Of a DNA stretch of 64,000 nucleotides, positions 12,991-24,380 are shown piece after piece. The notes under the pieces were generated by a model. It was not told the DNA's origin, made no database searches, and was given only the letters and a program-made list of their open reading frames with translations. The DNA comes from Numida meleagris (taxonomy: Eukaryota; Chordata; Aves; Galliformes; Numididae): contig NC_034411.1 in assembly GCF_002078875.1 (NCBI RefSeq), positions 34,056,260 through 34,120,259 of the forward strand, in the 5' to 3' direction. Every line of letters begins with the position of its first letter. Position 1 is the first letter of the stretch. Both the position numbers and the translations under genes were made by a program.

Positions 12991-14699
12991 GTATAAAACA
13001 GTTCTGAATAGTGTTCAACCCTAAAACCTTAATTTTACTATTTGTCTGATATTGTAACTGAAGCTTGTGCACAGAAGTTGGCAGGACTTGGTATCAAATA
13101 GTCACACATGGGTAGATGACTGCATGAGGTGTGACTTGGCGGAAAACCAGGCACCTGAAGTTCAAAGCATGAGGGTTGCCTTAAAAAAGCATTTAATTTC
13201 TGCATGATTTCTCAATGTGCTGCAAGAAGCAATTCTGCCTTAGTATGACCTGCAGTGTTCTCAACATGCCAAAACCCATTCTTTTTGGGATTAAAACATA
13301 TGGAGGGGGAAAGGAGGAAGATGAGACATTTTGATTCATTGTACAGCGAATGTGTGCAACGTACGTTAGGTGCTTACTGTAGCATCAATAATAGTGCCAC
13401 AAAGAGATTTATTATAGGAAATCACAAGGAAAATATAACTGAAGAATATAGAAGACCAGAGTTATTTGTGAGGTAACTTTAAAACAAATATGTGTCAGGA
13501 GAGTAATTGGTAAAGCTTCTGTTGATGACTCTCTAATGTGAAATGAGACACCACAGTCCCTATGCTGGCACCGACCTGCACAAGCAAATTTGCAAGATGT
13601 ACTGCAACAGCCTCTTCTTGCCTATGTGTAATAGCAACAAAACTAGGAAACGGAGCTTCATCCTTTGGGAAAGCAATTAGGTGAATTTGCTTTGAGGATT
13701 CACACTGGATAGCCTCAGGTCATCTTGAATATTCTTGTTTTTTGCTTCCAGCACTAAGGTTCTTATGCTTGAAGCTATCTCAAGTTTCTCTACCTCCACA
13801 GCTGTAGGTATTGATGTCAGGGAGACAGGGCAGTTCTGCTGTAAGTAATTGGCACTTAGCATGCTGTGTATTTACTGTCTCATAGCATCTTGTGCTGTTA
13901 ATTTGTTATATAAAATTAATATGTAATTAATATCACCCAGTCTCTTTTGATAGCAGATAACAATTGAGAATAACTGAAAAAAAATCGTTTTCTGGACAAA
14001 AGAGTGAATTTATTGAGACTGACAATTCTGTGCAAATGATCCAGATAGAACTGAGACAAAGTAGATCTGTTTCTGTTGAGTGCTGTCCCCTAGTTCATAC
14101 TTCTTTTGATAAACTATCTAAACTACTGTGGAGTTCTGTTTTTACAGCAGCTGTTAGTGGAGCTCTCCTTGGCCAAGACAAGGGCTTTGCGCTCTACTTA
14201 GCCTCTGTAGCTTCAGTGCAATTCATTAGTATATGCACTTACAATTGAACTAATTGCTGAACAAAATAAACAGCAGGGTATTGACTCAAATTGCAGTTTG
14301 CACATTTAAAAAGTGAATATTGGCAAAACAGGATTATTTTATTTTTGTAAATACAGACCAGCTTAGAAATGTGAGTTGTGCTGTTGGATTTACAATTTAC
14401 AATTAGCTGCAGAATGATTTGATTAATTTTTCATGTGTATTAAATAAATCCCATGATAGAAAACACTTAACTGAGGCTTAAGACTGTTAGCTTTATGGAG
14501 TTTTCCAATTAATACAGTTAATGAAATCAGAAATGAAGTAAAAATCTGACTTTCAGAAATGAACCACAATGAAACCACCCCAAAGCCCCGTATTAACCTG
14601 AGTAGCTGAACTAGATTTGGGATAATGGTAGACTTTGTGAATGAAACTTCAAAGTACATTCAGTAGGGGACTTCTGTTTTAGGATGGACCAAAATTCAT

Positions 14700-14774
14700 T
14701 GCAGGGGAGTTGGACTAGACGACCTTCAGAGGTCCCTTCCAATTCTAAGGATTCTATGATTCTGTGATTCTAAG
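14700..14774 (+). mobile_element. CR1 3' terminal fragment
   Basis: Contains 'gttggactagacgacc', then 'ggtcccttccaattct', then repeats of 'attctatgattctgtgattct'. This is the diagnostic CR1 3' end with its 8-nt tail repeat. Only the last 75 or so bases are recognisable, consistent with strong 5' truncation. Confidence 0.88.
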
Positions 14775-17700
14775 ATGAGCCATTTTTAAAGCTGAAAATA
14801 TCTTGTAGAAATCTTCACTTGGTTTAAAGTGTCAAGTGGTTAATAAAAAGTGTCTTTGTGCTAACCTATAGGGGAAAAATGCACTTGAAAAAGATATTTA
14901 GCCTCTTGAAATTTACCTTGAAAATATAGAGTAGAATATATATGGGCAGAGCAAGAAGTTCTGAACAAAACAGTAGAGGAATTGGAACTTCCAGCTTCCA
15001 GTAGAAAATGTTAAAGACAAAAAATTTCAAGTGTATTGTGTCAAATTTCAGAATTCCCTGTTATCTCTTAGGCCAGCTGAAGCTGCTAGCTTTCACTTTT
15101 AACACTTAGGGAAAAAAAAAAAAAGAATATTTAAAAATGTAGGGCTGGAAGAGGTCTTTTGGGCTGATCTTTATGATTGAATTCTTATTTGGGGATCATA
15201 TAATAGAAAAAAAAATCCCACTTTTAATTTTTTTTTTTGAGTTCTAGTCATTAATTGCTTCCCGTAAGTGCACTACTCTGCAGGCCACATTCATGTTTTT
15301 TGGTTCTGCAGAGGGGATGAGGGAAACTTTCATTCTTAAGCATTGATTTGGCATCCTTCATGGGGTTTGAGGGACACTATGGAGACGGGGATAGTTTATC
15401 TCAGTGCATGAATGGATGTGTATAACTATGTTGGCAGAACAGCTCAGCTAAAAATCATGTGAAATATTGCAGGCAAATGGAGGTAGTCTTTGCCAGTGCC
15501 CCGAGCCAGCAGGAGGTGATACTGGGACTGTGTGAAGTGAAACACAGCAACGCAATGCTGTTTGTGCGCTGGTAGCTGGGGCGGGTGGGCTCTCATTTTG
15601 TCACCAGTAAACAGCTCTGTGTTGCAGCATGTTCTGAGATGTATGGGCTCTAACTCTTTGTGCTTGGGTAAAGGCTGAAGAATTGCAGTTGGGATACATT
15701 AGGATTGAATGAGAACCACTGGTTTGGGAGGAGGTAAGTGGAAGGGTTTTGTTTTTGAGTTCCTATATGGAGTGAAATCTGGAGGAGGAGGGCTGGGTAC
15801 TGCCCTTCTGGGAGTGTTCATTTCTAACAGGGAAGAAAATCTGTTGGAAAAACTGGAAGCACTTCCCAGACAGGGAGGGAGCAGGGTCAGACCAGGTGAT
15901 CATACCTCTGCACAGCGGTGTCTGTACTCATGCTGTTTATGGGATATAAAAACCCTGTCTGAAAGCCAGGACAAGCGGATTTCAGAGCTGTGGCACCACG
16001 ATAAGCCCACCAATAAGTATTGTCAGAGACTGACTTTAAAAGTAGGTCTCTCCAGTGTCACGGGATTTAACAGTTCCGTGTAGTTCTGTGATTTGTGTTT
16101 GTTGTCTGTGTAGCAAGAAGAAATACTGCTGAATCTCATCATACTTGATGAATTTGGAGCTTTGCTCCCTCCCTGGTCAGCTGGGAAGAAGCGAGTGGCA
16201 GTCCCTGTTCCAGTACCCTTCCTGCAGAGGGGTCCCACCGATTTCTTCTTGGCATCAGCATCTGCCAAGCAATGCTTACGAGAGAGCATTTGCTTTCACC
16301 ATTGTTCTCCTAGGAAAATGCATCCCTGAGAAATGTGGTGGTTATGCTGGGTGGTACTGTGTATTTTGTCTCATTAGGGCTTTATAGGTTTGCTAAGCTA
16401 TTAATCATTTTAGTGTCACATTCAGCATACTTGAAATTCTGTGCAGAATTTATGTAAGGAATGAAAATTGACAGATAAAGGCTTGCTCCAAAAAACAATT
16501 TTAGTTCAAGCAGTAGAAAAATGCCCATGTAATTATACTGCAGAAAATGACATCTGGACATTTACAAGTGTGACCTTGTTTCTTCTGGAGAAGAATATTT
16601 CTATTGAGCAGTAGATTCTTGGCTTTTATTTGTCAGACAGCATGTGACACTAACTATATTTGGATTAATGCCCTCTTGGTGTCATTTTTTTTTCCCTTTC
16701 TCGAGTTATGGGCGTAGGAAATGAAATCACAAATCTCCGTGCATCTGAAAGAAATAAAGAATGCCATTTATTTATTATACGTAAGCCAAAGGCGGGAGAA
16801 AACCCACAGTGAAACAGAATGAGTGCTGCTGATGCTGAAGCCTGATCACCTGAAATGTTTTCCCTGCTTAAATGCAGCTTTAAAAAAATAAAATTGCACA
16901 ATAGCCTCTAATCTTTATAACTAGCATGTCAGTGTCTGTAGCTGTGATGTGCACTTGTACATATCACAGATGTTCCCTCTTTTTTATTGCTGAATGTATA
17001 ATTGCTTTGTATTAGACACGTTATCTTTTCCTATGTGGCAGTTGTCTAGTAGAAGCTGGTTTTCTGAGTTTCCTTTTTTTTTTTGTCTTCCACACTGCAT
17101 ATCTGTGAGAGAATGTCACCTTCAGAAGCGCTTGGTTATTCTCAGTTCTTATCACTGTAATAATTGTTTGTTGTGTTCTGTTTTTTCAATTTGCGTATAA
17201 AAAGGTCTGAAAAATAGTTCAGTGTCTTCAGATCTATACAGTGAATATACATATGTATTAACTATGTAAAAATGTGCTATACTAATGATATGAGCTTGGA
17301 GGTTTTATAAAGTATGAACAGAATTTTGGGCTTAGAAAGTCAGAAGGCAGGAAAAAAAAAGGTAGTCAGACATTGCTTCTGTCTTCCAGCACAAGTTTCT
17401 CTTTGCTGAGGATTCATTGTTGTCTGTCTTTCATGCTAACTTAGAGGAAGAATAAAAAAAAAAGAAAAAAGGAAAAAAAGGCATATTTAAATATATAGGG
17501 AGTTTTCCTCCCTCCCCGTGTCGTTCCATCTCTTCACTGGTATAGCAGTTTTTCTCATTATCAGAGTAGCTTACGAGTGGTCCATGAAACAAAATCGCAG
17601 GTCCTGATAGTACATGCAACCATAATACTCCTGATTCCTTTTTCAGTTTTGGTAAATTTTGGTTATGGCAACCATTCCTGGTCTCTACAGCTTGCAGATA

Positions 17701-17997
17701 CCATTGTCAGTCCTCCCAGCCATGGGTGTTAGTTGTTAGTGTTAGTGTCCAACAAGGTCAAACATCTTTGGGGGCAGTTTATGCCAAATGGGAAACTTAC
17801 TATTGCTGTAGAGTGGAGCAGCTGTGTTTTGGTGATGTGGATGGACTCCAAAGGGCTCTCTGTTCTTGATTTCTGAGTAAACTCTTGCCTAGAGTTTGTG
17901 TGAGTTGGCAGAATTGGGATAGCAGAGGGAATTGTAGCACCCTTTCAAATCTTAAGAAGTACAGAGCTCCCTATCTTCTTTCCACAGTGAAACTGTG

Positions 17998-18095
17998 TAT
18001 ATAGGAGTGTGTGTATATATAATATATACATATATTATAATATATATAATATTATATATAATACATATATATATATAATATAGTAATAATAACAT
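17998..18095. repeat. TA-rich microsatellite before an exon
   Basis: About 100 bases made nearly only of TA, TATA and ATAT with a few breaks, beginning with GTGTGTATATATA. It ends about 55 bases before the acceptor of the exon at 18151. Such tracts vary in length between individuals and can form hairpins. Confidence 0.9.
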
Positions 18096-18150
18096 GCAGT
18101 TTTTCTTTTTTTTTTCCCCATATATTTATTTATTTATTTTAAATTAATAG

Positions 18151-18258
18151 AAAGAAGCTTGGCTGGACCACAAGCAGGAGTGCAAGTGCCTTCAGAACGT
18201 CAAGCCAAATTTTCCTCCAGACTCTGTCAGACTTGCTGGCAGGATTGTTTTTAAGCTA
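18151..18258 (+). CDS. SMYD3: SMYD3 internal coding exon: end of MYND finger and linker
   Basis: This 108-nt exon is 36 whole codons (phase 0 at both ends). It begins KEAWLDHKQECKCL, which supplies the last two zinc ligands of the MYND finger: the histidine and the cysteine matching human H83 and C87. It continues with KPNFPPDSVRLAGRIVFKL, very close to the human SMYD3 segment KPRYPPDSVRLLGRVVFKL. That stretch distinguishes SMYD3 from SMYD1 and SMYD2. The donor is GTAAGT at 18259. Together with the exon at 12202 it restores a normal order and spacing of zinc ligands, which supports both exon calls. Confidence 0.96.
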
Positions 18259-19303
18259 GTAAGTGGCATAGTTTTAGATATATTCAGTATAATAGTTTCA
18301 GGTTAATACTTTCTCACTCTACATTTTTAATGTAATTAAGAGCTCAAAAGCTGAAGTGACTGGGATTGCTGAACAAAATTGGGCTGCATACTGCATTAAA
18401 AAATTGCTGATTAATTTGCAAGTGTGAAAAAGTTCAAGAGGAACTGAAATGGACATAATTAAGCTCAAGAGGTCTGTTTATGAAGTTTTTATTCATATGA
18501 ATGTCATAGCATCCTAAACTTATTTCTGCCTAGAGGAAGAGCACTGAACACACTGTTGTTTATTTGATGCTATCGAAGTTATTGGTGCATCCATTAACTT
18601 CAGTGGGAACTTTGTTGTTGTAGTTAATATATGAGTGGTAAAGAGGCACACTGTTAGCCCTTTCTTCAGAGTGCACCATATCATCCTTTTAATGTTGGGT
18701 TCTCTTAATCTCAATTAGATTTTTTTTCCTAATTTTTTCTTGGAAGTCCTGGGTATTTGACATTCCCACAGCTTGATTAATTTACACAGACTAAATTTTC
18801 TGTTAGGTCAGTAGGCTTATGACTGAGATTATAAATAAAAAATGCTGGTTTTTTGGAATAAAAATATATGCATTTGTTTCAGTCTGAATGATAAAATGTA
18901 ATTTAATATCTTAATTTATACATTGTTGGGAACAGTGTGTGCCTGATGGTTTTTAAAGGGCAAATATGTACCTAGCAATGCAGTGCATTAATTATAGTCT
19001 CATGAAATCTGAGACTACTAACCTCATAAATTGCTTTCAATTACAGTACGAAGGGCCAAAGTAAATTACTAAGGGCAACCTGCCAAAGTCGAGAAAATAT
19101 ACTAGTAGAAAGTGTCATAATATCAAAAATTAAATAGTATTTTATGATAGTTTACAGAAAGTATAGATTGACCAGATTTATGTTGATGCTGTTACCCTTA
19201 CCTAATTATCTTACAGGCATATCACATTGAATAATCAATTTCGTAGAGTGTTTTCAAGATAAAACATGCCGTGTAAGTGTTAATTATCTGTTTTTCTCTA
19301 CAG
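18259..19303 (+). other. SMYD3: SMYD3 intron, short
   Basis: A phase 0 intron of 1045 nt, the shortest in the window. It has a GTAAGT donor and a good T/C-rich acceptor, 'tttttctctacag'. No repeat or RNA gene was recognised inside. Confidence 0.93.
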
Positions 19304-19361
19304 CTTAGGCAATCAGCGTGCCTTTCTGAGAGACTCTACTCTTTTTCAGACCTTCAGTCAA
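19304..19361 (+). CDS. SMYD3: SMYD3 internal coding exon: linker after MYND finger
   Basis: This 58-nt exon encodes LRQSACLSERLYSFSDLQS plus one base. The second half (SERLYSFSDLQS) matches the human SMYD3 stretch SEKLYSFYDLES, whereas the first six residues differ from the human sequence. The acceptor is CAG at 19301-19303 and the donor is GTAAGT at 19362. It ends in phase 1, and the two bases starting the exon at 24244 complete the codon AAT. The exact phase match across a 4.9 kb intron makes the assignment strong despite the small size. Confidence 0.93.
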
Positions 19362-22300
19362 GTAAGTAATTGCCAGCCATACTGCAGGAAATGCTTCCAA
19401 GTTCTGTTTTACAGAACAGCCATCCTATCTTACTACAGGTTGCCTTCTGAAAGTCTGCTAATGTAGAATAATAGAACATGGCATGAAAGTCAAAACTAAA
19501 GGCAAATCTGAATGTGTTTAAACCTCTGTGGGAAAGAACTGGATGTTCGAAGATTGAGGGGAAAAAAACCATGTATTGTTCAAGCAAAATTTCCACCTTA
19601 TTTAGCCTTCATATTTTTCCTCACTTTACAGCGTACATTTTGCTGATTCAGTTTTTGAAACTTATTGAATATCTGAATTTTAACATGCAGTTTCAGTATG
19701 AAAAATTTTTCTTAGTGGTTTTATTAATTTTTTAAATAGTATTATTGTTTAAAGCTTCAAAATAACTTCCAGAAAAAGTAAAGAAACCTACAGTTTAGAT
19801 GTGATACGTGTTTGCTTTGAACATGATTTTTCAGTGGAGAAAAAAACATGTTTTTGCGGTTCCGCAAGTTTCAGCTGCTTGGATAGGGAAGGAGGTTTGT
19901 TACAATCTCTCAGCAAAGCTGATACTGATATAGGAAACATTTCTTTTCCAGATTTTGCAGTACCTTGAAGTTTTGAAGACTTACAAGGGATGAAATACAT
20001 CCTTAGTTCATTCCTGTGTCTTGTTTGAAGGATTTTGTAGAAAACTGCATGAAAGTATTTATTATCTCAAAATTTTTAGTGTTATTCAGAGGTTTGGATT
20101 TAATGCAGCTTGAACTGTCCCTATCATTTTTCATTTTGAATGGTCCAAAAGAGTGCTGTGGTTTGATGGGACAACTTGTAGTCACTGTCATACTTCTAAC
20201 AGATTCTTCTGTGATTTCATGACACTTCTTCCTATTTACTGCACAATTTACAGACGTGTTGATAAATATTTGAGATATACTTTCCTTCAGTATTGGCAGA
20301 ATGCATATGAAAGTCATTTTTTTCATTAAGATCTAAGTATTTAGGGAAAAGAATTTAATTTAATCCTCTGAGGCATACAACTTCTCAGGAAGCATCTGTA
20401 TGATACAATATTGTGTTTCAACACTGTAATCTTTTGCAAGTCCAAAAGATCTGAAAGTTGTTATTGTCACTACGCTGTCCCAGTCTCTTTAAAGTATTCC
20501 TTTTTCAGGGTTACTTGATATAGTTGGATGATTTCCAGTGTGGATGACCTGTATGCTTTTATTCAGTTTATATTCTGCCTGATTAAGTAGGAGATGTGTC
20601 TCTGTGTATTGTGACTTACACTAGTTCTGGTTTATTCTACCGTTTGTTACTTACATGGTTTTCCTGGCTTGCTGTGTGTTAAGGTGATTCAAATGGTTTA
20701 GACATCAACTTTGCTTACACTGAACAAGACTTAGTGTGCATGCAAGTGTTTGTGTGCAGTACAACGGGAAGATTTTTTGCTTCTTTACTCATATCATATA
20801 AATATGAGAGCTGTTAGGGCTGCATAATTAAATCCTAATGCTTCGTTTAGAAAACTTCCCACAAGACTTTTGTAGCATTTTCTCTCCCACACCCCAGTTC
20901 TGACTGCTAAAAATGCTTCTTAGAAAAACACAATTAAAACATTCACACGTTTTTGTTTCGCTTTGTTTTGTTTTTTTTTTGCCTTGGTTTCATGAGGATT
21001 TGTGAAAACCAGGTCTTCGTCATTTGCCACTAGAGATCCCATGGGACTTTTTGCAGAGATCATTAGCTCTAATGCCCTGAACAGAGTCCAGCTTGAATAA
21101 TTGCATTCTGTTCCTGTCTCAAAATTCTCCCTGATGTTCCAGTTGGATTTGGTATTCTTTTTCATATCTGTCCTAAACTGCAGCATCCATTTATGCTGCG
21201 TTGCTTAGATTATTACTGTTCTCTATTCTAGAGGTACTTGTCTTTGCTAATAGCAAAGCAGATCATGCCTGCCTCTTTATCGTAATCCATTTTGCAGTGT
21301 CCATTATATAGTTAAAAATGAATAACATAAAGTTTAAAGCTCACTGCTCTCTTCAAATAACACATTTAAAAGAAAAAGCCTCCGCAGTGTCAAAGGAATA
21401 TCACAGAGCAAGCACAAGTGTATGTTTATGACTTTTTTTTTTAAACTTGAATTTTCTAGTCATCCGAAAGCTGGCTGTTTTACTTGAAGACCTAGTCCTG
21501 ATAAACAGGTTGCTTTTTTATTCCAGAGGTTTCACTATGTTGAAAAGAGCAGCACATACATCTACATTTCTGTCTTTGTACATTCATTCAGGCTTGCAAG
21601 ATCACTCTCAAATGTACACACTGTTAAGACACAGAGAAGTAGATATAAAAAAGCAAATCCTTCAGTTACATAGTCTTTGTGCCAGTTATCACGGAGCTCA
21701 TCTCCATGTTCCTGGTGATGAGTGACATGAACTTTCTGAAGAGCTGAATCTTGAGTGCTGAGGGAGAGCTCACCTGTCCTTCCTGACCCTGGTGGAGATC
21801 AATCTTAGGCCATCCATAATATCTGGGCCACCTGCCTGCTCCGTGTGCGGCTTTTAGACAGCAATGCCTGTCCCCTAGAATGGGAGCAGGTCTTGAAGAA
21901 AGCGTTAATTTATACTGGAATGGAAAACAAACATTTTATAATAGCAGTGTGTAGCATGAAGATGTGTACTTCTGCTCTAATACAATGTGTTGGTAGGATT
22001 GCATCTTTCAGCTAACTAAGGTGGTCCTCAGTGGCTCCAAATGAGTTTTCGGATAAGGAGTTCCATTCCAGACTGGAAGGAAACGGTTGCTGTTGCTTGC
22101 CAGCTGGTTCCCCTGGAAGGCTTCTGGCTGGTAGGTAGCCCCGGCCCATTCTAGTAAACAAGTCAAAACTGCGTGCTCTGCCAGAAGTGATCCAGGGAGA
22201 TCAGGAAAGTAGCTCGCTAGTGTGGTGTGTGTAAAGTGGAAGCTCCATCACAGCCAATTTCACTGTACTCTGGCATCAGGTGTGACACTCGTGTCATCTG

Positions 22301-24243
22301 CTGAGGACTGCACCGTTCTGCCAGCCCTTGTAAATTCAGTTACTGAACACCAGTGTAGAGTGAATAAATGTGTCTTCAGGGCACCTGGTGATTTACATTT
22401 TAAGATAAATTTGGATCATTGTTGTAATGTAGAAACACGGCTCTCACTGGGTGCATCTGCTCAGTGCTGCTTTAGGGGTTCTGCTGATTTTCTGCTGGCA
22501 CAACTCATGAGGTTGCATTCTGGCTGGTGCCGTCAGCTGTGGGCTTGCCAGAACAGGATGGTAATACTGTGTGTGTTTCTCAGGCTTATGGCCCAATGAG
22601 TCCTGTGACTGAGCTGTTGACTCGCAGTGTGGCTTTCAGTGTGGTATTCAGAGCCCTTGGCTCCATAAAAAAAATTGTGGCTACCATTTACTTATCTGAA
22701 ACTCTGCAATACTAGGAATATGGATTCAGGACACTCACACTGACCTGGCCTTCATCCTTCACCAACTCCAGCGCTGAACTCTGTGCCAAAGATCTCTATC
22801 AAAGCTTTCCCAGTTTTCTTTTTGCTTGAAGATCTGATCTTTCCCACTGCAGGAGCTGTCTTGCAGAACTGTGGTGCACTTGAGGTTGGACTTCTCACAG
22901 TAACTGCTTCTCAGTACCTTCGCTGTACCAGACAAGTGCCTTCAAAACTTTTTGTAAAGCTGCTGTGTACATTGAGATGTTTGCTACAGGTCTTTGCAAT
23001 GACCCTGCTGTAAGCTAAGGAAGCATCTTCAAGGATTGCATGACTTCTTTGGGAATAGGCAGTGCAAAACATGAAGAAGGCTGTATGTGAAGAAACTCTG
23101 TGCATCTCTTGGATGTGTATCTACAGAACAGCCTGTACTTTCAAGTGCAGGGATGCTGGATACAATGGAAGACAGAAGCCTGAGAACCGTAACATTAGCT
23201 GGCTTTGTAATCAAAGCCAGTGATATCTGCTTTAATTGCATCCTCTTTTTAAATGAGTGATAGGAGGTAGCTTTAAAGAGAATCCTGAATCCTCCTTCCA
23301 TAAGGCCAGCAGGCTTGGATCTAAAGTATGGGGAAGAACTTTTCTTAGTGAAAGGTTATTTCTGTTCCCAATAAAGATAGATGTTTAGAATGCAATAACA
23401 ATTCACTATTATGTAGAGATGAAGTTGATTCATAGTGCACAATTATCCTCTTAGCCTTTTGTTATGGCTGATTCTTGGACCTGTTCATCTTCACATTCTC
23501 CATTTAGGCATTTGCTTTGTGCTAACTGGCAGGAAAAAAGAAATGTGAACAAGTTTGTAAGGCGCTGAACTTATCAGGTCAGCTGAGTTTCACTTCCCAT
23601 GTTATCACTGACTTGATTCATGGGTGATCGCTTCATTAGAAAACACATTGCTATATTTCTTTCAGGATTCATATTGCAAAGCATGAATAATGGTGCTTTA
23701 TTATTTAATATGGGAGTGGTATTTGCTTCATACTCCTTTATATCCATTCTGTTTAGCAGCTGCTGTGTACAAAACTCCCTCTGTCTCTAAAATACTTCTT
23801 GTGTGCCAGAATAAAAGTCTTTCTGATCTATCTGTGGAGAATGTATTCTTAAATAAGCTCTACTGCAAGGAGGAAGAAGCTGCTGTATAGCCTGTCAAAC
23901 TAATTTTTAATGTTACAAACCTAGATGCCTATTTTTTTGTAACTACTGATTTACATCTGCTTATGCATCTGCTTTATCTATCAGCTTTTGATCTTTAACT
24001 CACCATTTTCTTTATACCATTTGGTAGTAGCAAAGTGATAAACTCTTCTTTGTGTTGATAGATAGTTGTCAGGAAAAAAACCCACAAAAAAAGACAAATG
24101 TTTGCCCTCTGTCAAAATTGTCCTCTGCCAAGATTAATTCTGAGACTGGAAACGTCTAGACTGTATAGCTGCCAATGTACATTTTCAAGATGCTGGTGAA
24201 AGGTTCTTTTTACACCTTGGTGTACTTTTCCTCTCCCCTTAAG
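19362..24243 (+). other. SMYD3: SMYD3 intron
   Basis: A phase 1 intron of about 4.9 kb, with a GTAAGT donor and the acceptor 'cctctccccttaag' at 24230-24243. No mobile element was recognised. The region 21670-22620 is richer in G and C than its flanks and holds several short open frames without recognisable domains. A near-palindrome, tgacac-tc-gtgtca, lies at 22283-22296. Confidence 0.92.
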
Positions 24244-24380
24244 ATGCTGAACAACTAAGTGATGAAATGAAAGATGGCCTCAGGCACCTTGCACATACCT
24301 TGCAACTGTATCTGAAAGCAGAGATCCAGGATGCATCTCACTTGCCACCCGCAATTGACTTTTTTCAGATCTTCACAAAA
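24244..24380 (+). CDS. SMYD3: SMYD3 internal coding exon: helical region before catalytic SET part
   Basis: This 137-nt exon completes one split codon and adds 45 full codons. It starts AEQLSDEMKDGLRHL and includes YLKAEIQDASHLPPAIDFF. The human SMYD3 counterpart reads MREEIQDASQLPPAFDLF, so the IQDAS-LPPA core is conserved. The segment is the helical insertion between the MYND finger and the catalytic half of the split SET domain. The donor is GTAAGT at 24381, leaving phase 0. The next family exon should begin near the residues before GVGLYPS and NHSCDPN; it is not in the window. Open reading is kept through all four exons, so nothing suggests a pseudogene. Confidence 0.96.

Larger units (their letters stand above)
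12266..18150 (+). other. SMYD3: SMYD3 intron between MYND exons
   Basis: A phase 0 intron of about 5.9 kb with a GTAAG donor and a TAG acceptor at 18148-18150. It contains a CR1 relic around 12715-12990, a CR1 3' tail at 14700-14774 and a TA-rich microsatellite at about 17998-18095. The T-rich tract sits roughly 40-50 bases before the acceptor, and the last 30 bases are AT-rich with purines, so the polypyrimidine tract is weak. Open frames such as 15709-16083 have no recognisable domain. Confidence 0.9.

Noticed and set aside
15140..15180. Possible antisense CR1 start ('gggctggaagaggtctttt')
   Set aside because: The match is short and no further CR1 sequence follows.
15709..16083. Open frame of 124 codons, + strand, glycine-rich start
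   Set aside because: Composition follows a GC-richer patch and no family is recognisable; the opposite strand is also open over its end. Treated as chance.
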